Shown in pieces: positions 49,211 to 57,050 of a stretch of DNA of 64,000 nucleotides (position 1 is its first letter; every line of letters starts with the position of its first letter). The position numbers and the translations under genes were made by a program. The DNA lies in NCBI RefSeq assembly GCF_008642335.1, contig NZ_CP029191.1, positions 744,001 to 808,000 of the forward strand, written 5' to 3'. The DNA is from Streptomyces venezuelae (GTDB lineage: Bacteria > Actinomycetota > Actinomycetes > Streptomycetales > Streptomycetaceae). Under the pieces are notes generated by a model, which was not told the origin of the DNA, ran no database searches, and saw only the letters and a program-made list of their open reading frames with translations.

Positions 49211-50503
49211 CTACTTGCCGGACTTCGTGAGGTCGCCGCGGCGCGGGCCCGCGAAGCCCTGGAGGCGGGCCAGGGTGAGGCCGGTGAGGCGGGTGACCTC
49301 GCCGGCGTCGAGGGCGCCGCAGTCCAGGCCGCGCAGCAGGTATCCGGCGAGGGCCTTGGCGGTGGCGGGCTCGTCGGCGACGTCGCCGCCCTCGTGGTGG
49401 CCCGCGTAGGCGGCGAGGCGGGCGGCGGCGGCCTCGAAGCCCTCGCGGTAGAACGCGAACACGGCGGCGTAGCGCGTCGGGATGTGGCCGGGGTGCATGT
49501 CCCAGCCCTGGTAGTAGGCGCGGGCCAGGGCGCGCCGGGTGAGGCCGTAGTGGAGCCGCCAGGCGTCGTGGACCTTCGCGGTGGAGCCGACGGGCAGGAC
49601 GTTGGTGGAGCCGTCGGACACGCGTACTCCGGTGCCGGCGGCGGCGACCTGCATGACGGCCTTGGCGTGGTCGGCGGCCGGGTGGTCGCTGGCCTGGTAG
49701 GCGGCGCTCACGTGGAGGCAGGCGCTGTAGTCGAAGGTGCCGTAGTGCAGGCCGGTGGCGCGGCCCTCGGCGGCCTGGATCATGCGGGCCACGGCGGCGG
49801 TGCCGTCGGTGGCGAGGATGGACTGGCTGGTCTCGATCTGGATCTCGAAGCCGATGCGGCCGCGCTCGATGCCGCGGGCCTTCTCGAACTCCTCCAGGAG
49901 CCGCACCATCGCGGTGACCTGCTCGGGGTACGTCACCTTGGGCAGGGTCAGGACGAGTCCGTCGGGGAGGCCGCCCGCCTCCATGAGGCCGGACAGGAAG
50001 ATGTCGAGGGTGCGGATGCCGCGGGCGCGCACCGCCTCTTCCATGCACTTCATGCGGATGCCCATGTAGGGGGCCGCGGTGCCGTTCTTGTAGGCCTCGG
50101 CGACGAGGCGGGCCGCGCGGGCGGCGTCCTGGTCCTCGTCGGCTCCCTTGTAGCCGTCCTCGAAGTCGATGCGCAGGTCTTCAATGGGCTCGCGCTCCAG
50201 TTTGGTGCGCACGCGCGTGTAGACGGCTTCGGCGAGGTCGTCGCTCAGGCCGAGGACGGCGGCGAAGGAGGCGGCGTCCGGTGCGTGCTCGTCGAGCATC
50301 GCCAGGGCCTTGTCGCCCCAGGTGCGGATCGAGTCGGCGTCGAACTGCTCCCCGGGGACGTACACGGTGTGGACGGGCTGGCGGGTGCCTGGGTCTCCGG
50401 GATAGCGGCGCTCGAGCTCCGCGTCCACCGGGGCGAGGGAAGCGCTGATGCCGTCGCTGACCGCGCCGGCGAGGCTCGTCGCCACCTTCTCTTGCTGACC
50501 CAT
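49211..50503 (-). CDS. DUF6986 / HpcH-HpaI aldolase-like protein
   Basis: 430 residues from ATG 50503 (GGAGG 7 bp upstream). TIM-barrel signatures of the citrate-lyase-beta/HpcH superfamily: EDLRIDFEDGYKG with acidic metal ligands, LTLPKVTYPEQV, and GFEIQIETSQSILA. The closest recollection is the actinobacterial DUF6986 family, seen near purine (allantoin/urate) degradation genes. It would be a metal-dependent C-C lyase or malate-synthase-like enzyme. An inverted repeat TTCCG-N5-CGGAA about 40 bp upstream may be its operator. No partner genes are adjacent here. Confidence 0.75.
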   Translation of the reverse strand: MGQQEKVATSLAGAVSDGISASLAPVDAELERRYPGDPGTRQPVHTVYVPGEQFDADSIRTWGDKALAMLDEHAPDAASFAAVLGLSDDLAEAVYTRVRTKLEREPIEDLRIDFEDGYKGADEDQDAARAARLVAEAYKNGTAAPYMGIRMKCMEEAVRARGIRTLDIFLSGLMEAGGLPDGLVLTLPKVTYPEQVTAMVRLLEEFEKARGIERGRIGFEIQIETSQSILATDGTAAVARMIQAAEGRATGLHYGTFDYSACLHVSAAYQASDHPAADHAKAVMQVAAAGTGVRVSDGSTNVLPVGSTAKVHDAWRLHYGLTRRALARAYYQGWDMHPGHIPTRYAAVFAFYREGFEAAAARLAAYAGHHEGGDVADEPATAKALAGYLLRGLDCGALDAGEVTRLTGLTLARLQGFAGPRRGDLTKSGK

Positions 50504-50541
50504 TCCTGCATCCTCCACACGCTCGGTGCCGCGCCCGACAT

Positions 50542-50556
50542 TTCCGCTTCACGGAA
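50542..50556. promoter_or_regulatory. Inverted repeat before the DUF6986 gene
   Basis: TTCCG-CTTCA-CGGAA has perfect 5-bp arms, about 39 bp upstream of the DUF6986 start and 160 bp before the divergent nuclease/phosphatase gene. An IclR- or GntR-type regulator is possible; none is adjacent. Confidence 0.4.
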
Positions 50557-50716
50557 TCAACAATCCGTATAGCGAAGTTATCTGTGACCTTCGTGCTGGT
50601 CAACACCCTCCCGTGTCGTGGACCCGCCGCCGACGCGCCGCTGTCTCAGATCCTGCTTCCGCACCCGCAGGCGCGCACCCCATCCTGGCCGCGCGCCCCG
50701 AACCGAAGGAGACCGT

Positions 50717-51520
50717 GTGCCGACCGATCCCGTGCAGCGCCCGGGTCGCCGCCTGGAGGTCATGTCGTTCAACCTCCGCTACGCGAGCACCACGCCGCCG
50801 AACACCTGGGCCGACCGCCGCCCGGTCACCCGTGAGCTCCTGCGCCGCGCCAGGCCGCACATCATCGGCACCCAGGAAGGCCTCTACCAGCAGGTGCGGG
50901 ACATCGCGGCGGATCTCGGGCCGCACTACGCCTGGATCGGCACCGGCCGCGCGGGCGGCAGCCGCAACGAGTTCATGACCGTCTTCCACGACACCCGCAG
51001 GCTCGCCCCGGTCGAGTACGACCACTACTGGCTGTCGGACACCCCGGAGGTGATCGGCTCCAACACCTGGGGCGGCGGCTCCATCCGGATGGTCACCTGG
51101 GTCCGCTTCCACGACCTGCGCACCGACGACGAGCTGTACGTGCTCAACACGCACCTCGACAACGCGTCGCAGTACGCACGCGCGCGTGCCGCGCAGCTGA
51201 TCGTCGACCGCCTCTCCCGCCTGGACCGGTCCCTGCCGCTGCTCGTGACGGGCGACTTCAATGTGGCCGCGCACAAGAACCCGGTGTACGACACGCTGCT
51301 CGGCGCCGGTCTCGTCGACAGCTGGGACGCGGCCGACCGGCGGAGCAAGGCGTACGCCACGTTCCACGGGTACAAGCCCCTCACCCCCGACGGCGACCGC
51401 ATCGACTGGATCCTCGCGACACCGGGGGTGCGGGTCCATGAGGCGGCGATCAACACGTTCTCGCCGGGCGGGCAGTTCCCGAGCGACCATCTGCCGGTGC
51501 AGGCGAGCCTGACGCTGTGA
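50717..51520 (+). CDS. Endonuclease/exonuclease/phosphatase-family hydrolase
   Basis: 267 residues from GTG 50717 (GAAGGAG upstream). EEP-fold signatures in order are MSFNLRYA, IIGTQEGLYQQ (metal-binding Glu), LNTHLDN, VTGDFNV (Asp/Asn), DRIDWIL and FPSDHLPV (catalytic Asp-His). There is no signal peptide. The family includes sphingomyelinase-like and inositol-phosphatase-like enzymes as well as nucleases; the substrate is undetermined. It is divergent from the DUF6986 gene and convergent with the ETF-alpha gene. Confidence 0.87.
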   Translation: MPTDPVQRPGRRLEVMSFNLRYASTTPPNTWADRRPVTRELLRRARPHIIGTQEGLYQQVRDIAADLGPHYAWIGTGRAGGSRNEFMTVFHDTRRLAPVEYDHYWLSDTPEVIGSNTWGGGSIRMVTWVRFHDLRTDDELYVLNTHLDNASQYARARAAQLIVDRLSRLDRSLPLLVTGDFNVAAHKNPVYDTLLGAGLVDSWDAADRRSKAYATFHGYKPLTPDGDRIDWILATPGVRVHEAAINTFSPGGQFPSDHLPVQASLTL

Positions 51521-51577
51521 CGCGCGAGGCCCCCGCGCCGCGTGGTGCGGTGCGAGGGCCTCGTCGGGTCGCTGAGC

Positions 51578-52540
51578 TCAGCCCTTGCGGGACTTGACCT
51601 CTTCGGTGAGCGCCGGGACGACGTCGAAGAGGTCGCCGACCACTCCGTAGTCGACCAGGTCGAAGATCGGGGCCTCGGCGTCCTTGTTGATGGCCACGAT
51701 GGTCTTCGAGGTCTGCATGCCGGCGCGGTGCTGGATCGCGCCGGAGATGCCGGACGCGATGTACAGCTGCGGGGAGACCGACTTGCCGGTCTGGCCGACC
51801 TGGTTGGAGTGCGGGTACCAGCCGGCGTCGACCGCGGCACGCGAGGCGCCCACGGCGGCGCCGAGCGAGTCGGCGAGGGCCTCGATGATCGAGAAGTTCT
51901 CGGCGCCGTTGACGCCGCGGCCGCCGGAGACCACGATCGCGGCCTCGGTCAGGTCGGGGCGGCCCGTCGACTCGCGCGGGGTGCGCGAGACGACCTTGGT
52001 GCCGGTGGCCTTCTCGGAGAAGGAGACGGTGAGGGCCTCGACGGTGCCCGCGGCCGGGGCGGCCTCCACGGCGGCCGAGTTCGGCTTGACCGTGATGACC
52101 GGGGTGCCGTTGGAGACACGGGACTTGGTGGTGTACGAGGCGGCGAACGCGGACTGCGTGGCCACCGGGCCCTCGTCGCCGGCCTCGAGGTCGACGGCGT
52201 CCGTGATGATGCCGGACTTGATGCGGACCGCGAGGCGGGCCGCGATCTCCTTGCCCTCGGCGGAGGACGGGACGAGCACGGCGGCCGGGGAGACGGCCTC
52301 GTACGCGGCCTGGAGCGCGTCCACCTTCGGTACGACGAGGTAGTCGGCGAACTCGGGGGCGTCGGCCGTGAGGACCTTCACCGCGCCGTGCTCGGCGAGT
52401 GTGGCGGCGGTGGCCTCGGCTCCGGCGCCGAGGGCGACGGCGACGGGCTCGCCGACGCGGCGGGCCAGGGTCAGCAGCTCGAGGGTGGGCTTGCGGACGG
52501 CGCCGTCCACGTGGTCGACGTAGACGAGAACTTCAGCCAT
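51578..52540 (-). CDS. etfA: Electron transfer flavoprotein alpha subunit
   Basis: 320 residues, the FAD-binding subunit. The C-terminal FAD domain has IVVSGGRGVNGAENFSIIEALADSLGAAVGASRAAVDAGWYPHSNQVGQTGKSVSPQLYIASGISGAIQHRAGM and the FDLVDYGVVGDLFDVVPAL tail, unmistakable for EtfA. With EtfB it shuttles electrons from acyl-CoA and other dehydrogenases to the respiratory chain. It lies 59 bp downstream of etfB on the same strand, in one operon. Length is normal for the family. Confidence 0.95.
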   Translation of the reverse strand: MAEVLVYVDHVDGAVRKPTLELLTLARRVGEPVAVALGAGAEATAATLAEHGAVKVLTADAPEFADYLVVPKVDALQAAYEAVSPAAVLVPSSAEGKEIAARLAVRIKSGIITDAVDLEAGDEGPVATQSAFAASYTTKSRVSNGTPVITVKPNSAAVEAAPAAGTVEALTVSFSEKATGTKVVSRTPRESTGRPDLTEAAIVVSGGRGVNGAENFSIIEALADSLGAAVGASRAAVDAGWYPHSNQVGQTGKSVSPQLYIASGISGAIQHRAGMQTSKTIVAINKDAEAPIFDLVDYGVVGDLFDVVPALTEEVKSRKG

Positions 52541-52599
52541 GGGACTTCAATCTCCTGCGATTACGAAGAAGTTGGGGCGGTTGAGGGGGCGACTGAAGC

Positions 52600-53385
52600 T
52601 CAGATGAACTTCTGGCCGGCGAGGAACTCAGCCAGCTGCTTGCCGCCCTCGCCCTCGTCCTTGACGATCGTGCCGGCCGTGCGGGCCGGACGCTCGGCGG
52701 CGGAGTCGACCTTGGTCCAGGCACCCTCGAGGCCGACCTCTTCGGCGTCGATGTCCAGGTCGTCCAGGTCGAGCGACTCCACCGGCTTCTTCTTGGCGGC
52801 CATGATGCCCTTGAAGGACGGGTAGCGGGCCTCGCCCGACTGGTCCGTCACGGACACGACGGCCGGCAGGGACGCCTCCAGCTGCTCGCTGGCGGTGTCG
52901 CCGTCACGGCGGCCCTTCACGACGCCGTCCGCGACGGAGACCTCGGAGAGCAGCGTGACCTGCGGGACGCCGAGGCGCTCCGCGAGGATCGCAGGCAGCA
53001 CGCCCATGGTGCCGTCGGTCGAGGCCATGCCGGCGATGACCAGGTCGTAACCGGTCTTCTCGATGGCCTTGGCGAGCACCAGCGAGGTGCCCATCACGTC
53101 GGTGCCGTGCAGGTCGTCGTCCTCGACGTGGACGGCCTTGTCGGCGCCCATGGAGAGCGCCTTGCGCAGCGCGTCCTTGGCGTCCTCGGGGCCGACGGTC
53201 AGCACGGTGATCTCCGCGTCGTCCGCCTCGTCGGCGATCTGCAGCGCCTGCTCGACCGCGTACTCGTCGAGCTCCGACAGCAGGCCGTCGACGTCGTCGC
53301 GGTCGACGGTCAGGTCATCGGCGAAGTGCCGGTCGCCGGTGGCGTCGGGCACGTACTTCACACAGACAACGATCCTCAAGCTCAC
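52600..53385 (-). CDS. etfB: Electron transfer flavoprotein beta subunit
   Basis: 261 residues. MSLRIVVCVKYVPDATGDRHF start, ELDEYAVEQALQIADE and AKAIEKTGYDLVIAGMASTDGTMGVLPAILAERLGVPQVTLLSEV are typical of the AMP-binding ETF beta subunit. It forms the heterodimer with the product of the next gene. Upstream, in the 230-bp region to 53617, there is a perfect 12-bp palindrome (53516-53527) and further small inverted repeats near 53440-53457, likely control elements. Confidence 0.95.
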   Translation of the reverse strand: MSLRIVVCVKYVPDATGDRHFADDLTVDRDDVDGLLSELDEYAVEQALQIADEADDAEITVLTVGPEDAKDALRKALSMGADKAVHVEDDDLHGTDVMGTSLVLAKAIEKTGYDLVIAGMASTDGTMGVLPAILAERLGVPQVTLLSEVSVADGVVKGRRDGDTASEQLEASLPAVVSVTDQSGEARYPSFKGIMAAKKKPVESLDLDDLDIDAEEVGLEGAWTKVDSAAERPARTAGTIVKDEGEGGKQLAEFLAGQKFI

Positions 53386-53515
53386 GCCGGCTCTCCTACT
53401 GCATCGTCTTTACTGGGCTGCTGCCTTGGCTTATGGCTACTGCCTTCTTGCAGGCAGCATAGGCGCCTGAAGCGGCGGATCCCGGTCGGGGCGGCCCGCG
53501 CTCCTCCCGAAATAT

Positions 53516-53527
53516 TACTCATGAGTA
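53516..53527. promoter_or_regulatory. Perfect 12-bp palindrome before the ETF operon
   Basis: TACTCATGAGTA is a perfect palindrome in an A+T-rich patch about 130 bp upstream of etfB. Its form resembles sites of TetR-type regulators of fatty-acid oxidation, which would suit ETF genes; that link is inference. Confidence 0.45.
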
Positions 53528-53617
53528 CACCCAGTTCATTCCCCCTGAGCAAGCGCTTTGAACTGTGACCTTCCCAACGCTCCGTAATCGGGCGGCGGGC
53601 CCTCCCGACGGGAACTT

Positions 53618-54127
53618 TCAGTCACGCAACGCGTTGAAGCGCCCGTGGTGGTACAGGAGCGGGCGGCCCTCTTCCGTGCCGTCGCCGACGACCGCCTGCG
53701 CGAGCACGATGCGGTGGTCGCCCGCGGGCACGCGGGCCACGATCCGGCAGACCAGCCAGGCGAGCGCGCCGTCGAGGACGGGAACGCCCTCGGGTCCCTC
53801 GCGCCAGCTCGTGGGCGGGCCGAAGCGGTCGGCTCCGCTGCGGGCGAACGTGGCGGCGAGGTCCCGCTGGTGCTCGCCGAGTATGTGGACGCCGACATGG
53901 TCGGCCTCGGAGACCGCGGGCCAGCAGGAGGAGCCGGTGCCGATGCCGAACGAGAGCATCGGGGGCTCGGCGGAGACCGAGGCGAGCGAGGTGGCGGTGA
54001 AGCCGACGGGCCGGGAGCCGTGCGCGGCGGTGATCACGGCGACCCCCGCGGCGTGCTGCCGGAAGACCGAGCGCAGCAGATCGGGGGTGGCGAGCCGGGG
54101 CGTGCTGAGGGCAGGCGATGCCGTCAT
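53618..54127 (-). CDS. Flavin reductase (FMN reductase family)
   Basis: 169 residues from ATG 54127 (AAGGA 7 bp upstream). Flavin-reductase split-barrel: LRSVFRQHAAGVAVITAAHGSRPVGFTATSLASVSAEPPMLSFGIG, then VHILGEHQRDLAATFA and CRIVARVPAGDHRIVLAQAV. It uses NAD(P)H to reduce FMN for a partner monooxygenase. A 26-codon leader-peptide ORF of the cysteine-type family sits 53 bp upstream, suggesting sulfur-linked control; a thioredoxin-like gene is further upstream on the same strand. The partner oxygenase is not in the window. Confidence 0.86.
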   Translation of the reverse strand: MTASPALSTPRLATPDLLRSVFRQHAAGVAVITAAHGSRPVGFTATSLASVSAEPPMLSFGIGTGSSCWPAVSEADHVGVHILGEHQRDLAATFARSGADRFGPPTSWREGPEGVPVLDGALAWLVCRIVARVPAGDHRIVLAQAVVGDGTEEGRPLLYHHGRFNALRD

Positions 54128-54180
54128 GGAGTTGTCCTTCTGCCGGGGATTGCCGGAGGTGCGAGCGGAGGCGTCGTTGC

Positions 54181-54261
54181 TCAGCACTGCGGACAGCGGG
54201 CGCTGGCGTGGCGGCCGAGGTCCACGTGGACGCGCTCGTACAGAAGGAGGTCCCGGGGCAT
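54181..54261 (-). CDS. Putative leader peptide (HVDL type)
   Basis: 26 residues: MPRDLLLYERVHVDLGR followed by HASARCPQC and a stop. The R-x-HVDL-x-R-x-x-S-x-x-C pattern is that of the short leader peptides found before sulfur and redox genes in Streptomyces, thought to act in cysteine-responsive attenuation. It ends in two Cys codons within the last four residues. It precedes the flavin reductase gene on the same strand. Too short for most gene finders. Confidence 0.65.
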   Translation of the reverse strand: MPRDLLLYERVHVDLGRHASARCPQC

Positions 54262-54371
54262 GCAAGCAGGCTCGCGATAGATGCCGGGTGCAGTCAAGCC
54301 TGTTTCGGAATATGAAAGATGGATCACTGCCGCGGGGGCGTCCCGCCCGCCGTGACCTGCGGGTCGGCGCG

Positions 54372-54710
54372 TCATACGGCCTCGCCGAGCGCGGCGATCA
54401 CGTCGGCCTTGCGGGGCTGCCCGACGGCCCGGCGGACCACGTGTCCGGCCGCGTCGAGGACCAGCACGGTGGGGGTCTTGAGGACGCCGAGTTCCCGTAC
54501 GAGACCGAGCCGCTCCTCGGCGTCGATCTCCACGTGCGTCACGCCGGGCACCATGGTGGCCACGTCCGCGAGCACTCTGCGCGTCGCGCGACAGGGCTGG
54601 CAGAAGGCGCTGGAGAACTGTACGAGCGTCGCCCGCTCCCCCAGCCGCTCCCCGATGTCCGCCGCGCCGAGCCGCCGCCCGGCCTCCTGTCCCCGCACGT
54701 GCGCCTCCAC
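54372..54710 (-). CDS. Thioredoxin-family protein
   Basis: 112 residues. Thioredoxin fold with active site FSSAFCQPCRATRR (Cys 37 and Cys 40, CQPC rather than CGPC), the VEIDAEERLGLVRELGVLKTPTVLVLDAAG segment with the cis-Pro (KTPT) and a C-terminal helix. It probably reduces disulfides in the cytoplasm; the altered dipeptide between the cysteines suggests a redox potential different from housekeeping TrxA. Located upstream of the leader peptide and flavin reductase on the same strand. Confidence 0.88.
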   Translation of the reverse strand: MEAHVRGQEAGRRLGAADIGERLGERATLVQFSSAFCQPCRATRRVLADVATMVPGVTHVEIDAEERLGLVRELGVLKTPTVLVLDAAGHVVRRAVGQPRKADVIAALGEAV

Positions 54711-54856
54711 CCTGTCATTCCTGCACCAATGCGCTCCGCAGTACAGCGTTCATGCGCCCCAAATGATTCCGACGTGACGAGAATCTCCCGTATGGGCGGC
54801 ACCAAGGCTGGTCAGCCGTCCGTTGATGGGGCACGATCTGCGCAACGCCGAAAAAC

Positions 54857-54868
54857 CTACGGCTGCGT
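54857..54868. promoter_or_regulatory. Inverted repeat before the acyltransferase gene
   Basis: TACG-GCTG-CGTA within AACCTACGGCTGCGTAACTT lies about 55 bp upstream of the acyltransferase ATG. The CCTACG/CGTA pattern resembles operators of TetR-type lipid regulators in actinobacteria; this is a weak match. Confidence 0.35.
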
Positions 54869-54923
54869 AACTTGATGCCGGGACCCCCCTCCCCAGGCAG
54901 AAAACGAAGGGCCCTCCCCACCC

Positions 54924-55652
54924 ATGGCAGAGCTTGTCTACCGTCCCGTCATCGGTGCCGCGAAAACACTGTTCAAGGCATGGGACCTCAAGATCGACTG
55001 CAAGGGGTCGGAGAACATCCCACGCTCCGGCGGCGCGGTCCTGGTGAGCAATCACATCAGCTATCTCGACTTCATCTTCGACGGTCTCGCCGCGCTGCCG
55101 CAGAAGCGCCTGGTGCGGTTCATGGCCAAGGAGTCGGTGTTCCGGCACAAGATCTCCGGGCCGCTGATGCGCGGAATGAAGCACATCCCCGTCGACCGCG
55201 AGCAGGGCGAGACCGCGTACGCGCACGCGCTGGACTCGCTGCGCTCCGGGGAAATCATCGGTGTCTTCCCCGAGGCGACGATCTCGCAGTCGTTCACCCT
55301 CAAGCAGTTCAAGTCGGGCGCCGCGCGACTGGCCCAGGAAGCCGGCGTGCCGCTGATCCCGATGGCGCTGTGGGGCACGCAGCGGCTCTGGACCAAGGGG
55401 CACCCGCGCAACTTCAAGCGCAGCCACATCCCGATCACGATCCGCGTCGGCGAGCCGGTGGAGGCGCCGAAGGACCAGTACGCGGGCGCGATCACCCGGC
55501 GGCTGCGCGAGGCCTGCCAGGAGCTCCTGGAGGCCGCGCAGCGCGCCTATCCCGTACGCCCCAAGGGGCCGGACGACACGTGGTGGATGCCCGCGCACCT
55601 CGGCGGCACGGCGCCGACCCCCGCGGAGGTCAAGGCGGCCGAGGCGGGCTGA
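54924..55652 (+). CDS. 1-acyl-glycerol-3-phosphate acyltransferase-like (PlsC family)
   Basis: 242 residues. Acyltransferase motif I is NHISYLDF (His 44, Asp 49; HX4D), followed by FMAKESVF, RGMKHIPVDRE, GVFPEATISQSF (motif III-like PEAT) and VPLIPMALWG. It transfers an acyl chain to a lysophospholipid or similar acceptor at the membrane. C-terminus (DDTWWMPAHLGGTAPTPAE) is the usual tail of Streptomyces PlsC paralogues. Single-gene unit, with a B3/4-domain gene convergent after it. Confidence 0.9.
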   Translation: MAELVYRPVIGAAKTLFKAWDLKIDCKGSENIPRSGGAVLVSNHISYLDFIFDGLAALPQKRLVRFMAKESVFRHKISGPLMRGMKHIPVDREQGETAYAHALDSLRSGEIIGVFPEATISQSFTLKQFKSGAARLAQEAGVPLIPMALWGTQRLWTKGHPRNFKRSHIPITIRVGEPVEAPKDQYAGAITRRLREACQELLEAAQRAYPVRPKGPDDTWWMPAHLGGTAPTPAEVKAAEAG

Positions 55653-55678
55653 CCGCCCCGTTTCTTCGCTCGCGCCCC

Positions 55679-56353
55679 TCAGCGGACGGTGATGTCCGCG
55701 CCCGGGCTGAACTTCTCCAGGAGCTCGGCCAGTTCCGCGCCCGCCGCGTCGAGGCCCGCGTCCGGGCCCATGCCCTCCAGCAGGAAGACCGCGTTCACCG
55801 ACTCCTCGGTGAGCCGGGTGCGCGGGCCCTGGCGCCAGTTCCAGCGGCGGCACGTGACGCCCTCGTCGTCGCACCAGACGACTTCACCCGCGTCGGGGTG
55901 CTCGACGACGCCGCCCCCGGCGGCGGTCACGAAGTCCTCGTCGCCGGTGGCCCGCACCAGCCGCATGCCGCCCTTGATCCGGTCCAGGTCCTCGCCGCCG
56001 ACCGGGATCAGGTGGGCCACGCTGATGGCGTTGTAGAGGTCGACGAGAAGGTTGATGCGCGGCAGGCCGCCGTCCGCGAGGGCGCGCCTGGCGAGCGCCT
56101 CGGCGGAGTTGCGGGTGCGCGAGGGCTTGGCGCCGAAGGCCGTGTACGCGGCGCGCCAGGCGGCCATGTGCGGGTCCTCGTGCGGGGCGCGCCCTTCGAG
56201 CCGCGCGGCGAGGCGACGGGCCGCGTCGTCGAGGAGGGCCTCCGTGGCGTCGGTGCCGGGTCCGTTGACCAGCCCGCGGGCCTCGATGACGACGTGGGTG
56301 AAGTCGGGCGCGAGGGCGCGGACCTCGTCGGAGACGGTCAGGTGGAGGGTCAT
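55679..56353 (-). CDS. B3/B4 tRNA-binding-domain protein
   Basis: 224 residues from ATG 56353. The B3/B4 fold of phenylalanyl-tRNA synthetase beta subunits appears in SRTRNSAEALARRALADGGLPRINLLVDLYNAISVAHLIPVGGEDLDRIKGGMRLVRATG and the GEVVWCDDEGVTCRRWNWRQGPRTRLTEESVNAVFLLEGMG segment. Stand-alone copies may edit mischarged tRNA; the substrate is unknown. It lies 13 bp after the transglutaminase-like gene and is probably co-transcribed. Confidence 0.84.
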   Translation of the reverse strand: MTLHLTVSDEVRALAPDFTHVVIEARGLVNGPGTDATEALLDDAARRLAARLEGRAPHEDPHMAAWRAAYTAFGAKPSRTRNSAEALARRALADGGLPRINLLVDLYNAISVAHLIPVGGEDLDRIKGGMRLVRATGDEDFVTAAGGGVVEHPDAGEVVWCDDEGVTCRRWNWRQGPRTRLTEESVNAVFLLEGMGPDAGLDAAGAELAELLEKFSPGADITVR

Positions 56354-56366
56354 GGTCCGTCGTGCC

Positions 56367-56963
56367 TCACAGTTCTGCGGGGTAGGTCTGCCAGAGGTGC
56401 AGTCGGTCCCTGGCCTCCTTGAGCGCACGGAGCGCCACGGGACTCGGTTCAGCATAGAGGACTGGATAGTCCACTTCGTTGCACTCCGGATCCACCGGCC
56501 AGGCCAGCCGCTCCTCGCCGATCGCGAACTGCGCGTCGACGCCGTCCGGAAGGTTGCCGCGCGGGTCCTGCCGGTGCCAGGCGCCGTCGAGGCGTACGGC
56601 GACCAGGCCGTGCAGGGAGTAGCCGCTGGTGTTGTCGTCCCGCAGGCGCTGATAGCAGAACCCCGTGGGGATGTCCTCGGCGCGCAGCAGGGCGGCGAGG
56701 GCGTGGGACTTGGCGGTGCAGATGCCGGTGCGTTCGCGCAGGACGTCGGAGGCGCGCCAGGGGACCTCCATGCGGCCCGTGTCCTGCGAGTGCGGGATGG
56801 CGTCGCGCACGTACTCGAAGGCGGCGCGTGCGTAGGCGTACGTATCCGCGGATGTTTTTGCGAGATCTGCCGCCACTTCCCGGACCAGGGGATGGTGGTG
56901 GTCGACGACCTCGTCCGCGGCCAAGTACGCGGACAGGTCGGGTTTTTCCTGGGTCAGCTGCAT
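56367..56963 (-). CDS. Transglutaminase-like cysteine protease/transferase
   Basis: 198 residues from ATG 56963. The catalytic triad is apparent: Cys 82 in GICTAKSHALAALLRA, His 118 in SLHGLVAVRL, and Asp 133 in HRQDPRGN. No signal peptide, so it is cytoplasmic. Members of this superfamily (transglutaminase-like, N-acetyltransferase-like) cleave or transfer amide bonds; its partner is unclear. It is followed 13 bp later by the B3/B4-domain gene. The longer frame to 57035 is unsupported. Confidence 0.85.
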   Translation of the reverse strand: MQLTQEKPDLSAYLAADEVVDHHHPLVREVAADLAKTSADTYAYARAAFEYVRDAIPHSQDTGRMEVPWRASDVLRERTGICTAKSHALAALLRAEDIPTGFCYQRLRDDNTSGYSLHGLVAVRLDGAWHRQDPRGNLPDGVDAQFAIGEERLAWPVDPECNEVDYPVLYAEPSPVALRALKEARDRLHLWQTYPAEL

Positions 56964-57050
56964 GCCACGGGAGCATAGGAATACGCCCGACCGTACGTCA
57001 ATTACTTTACGGTCGAGCGCATAACTATGCAGCACCCTCGCTGGGTGGGC

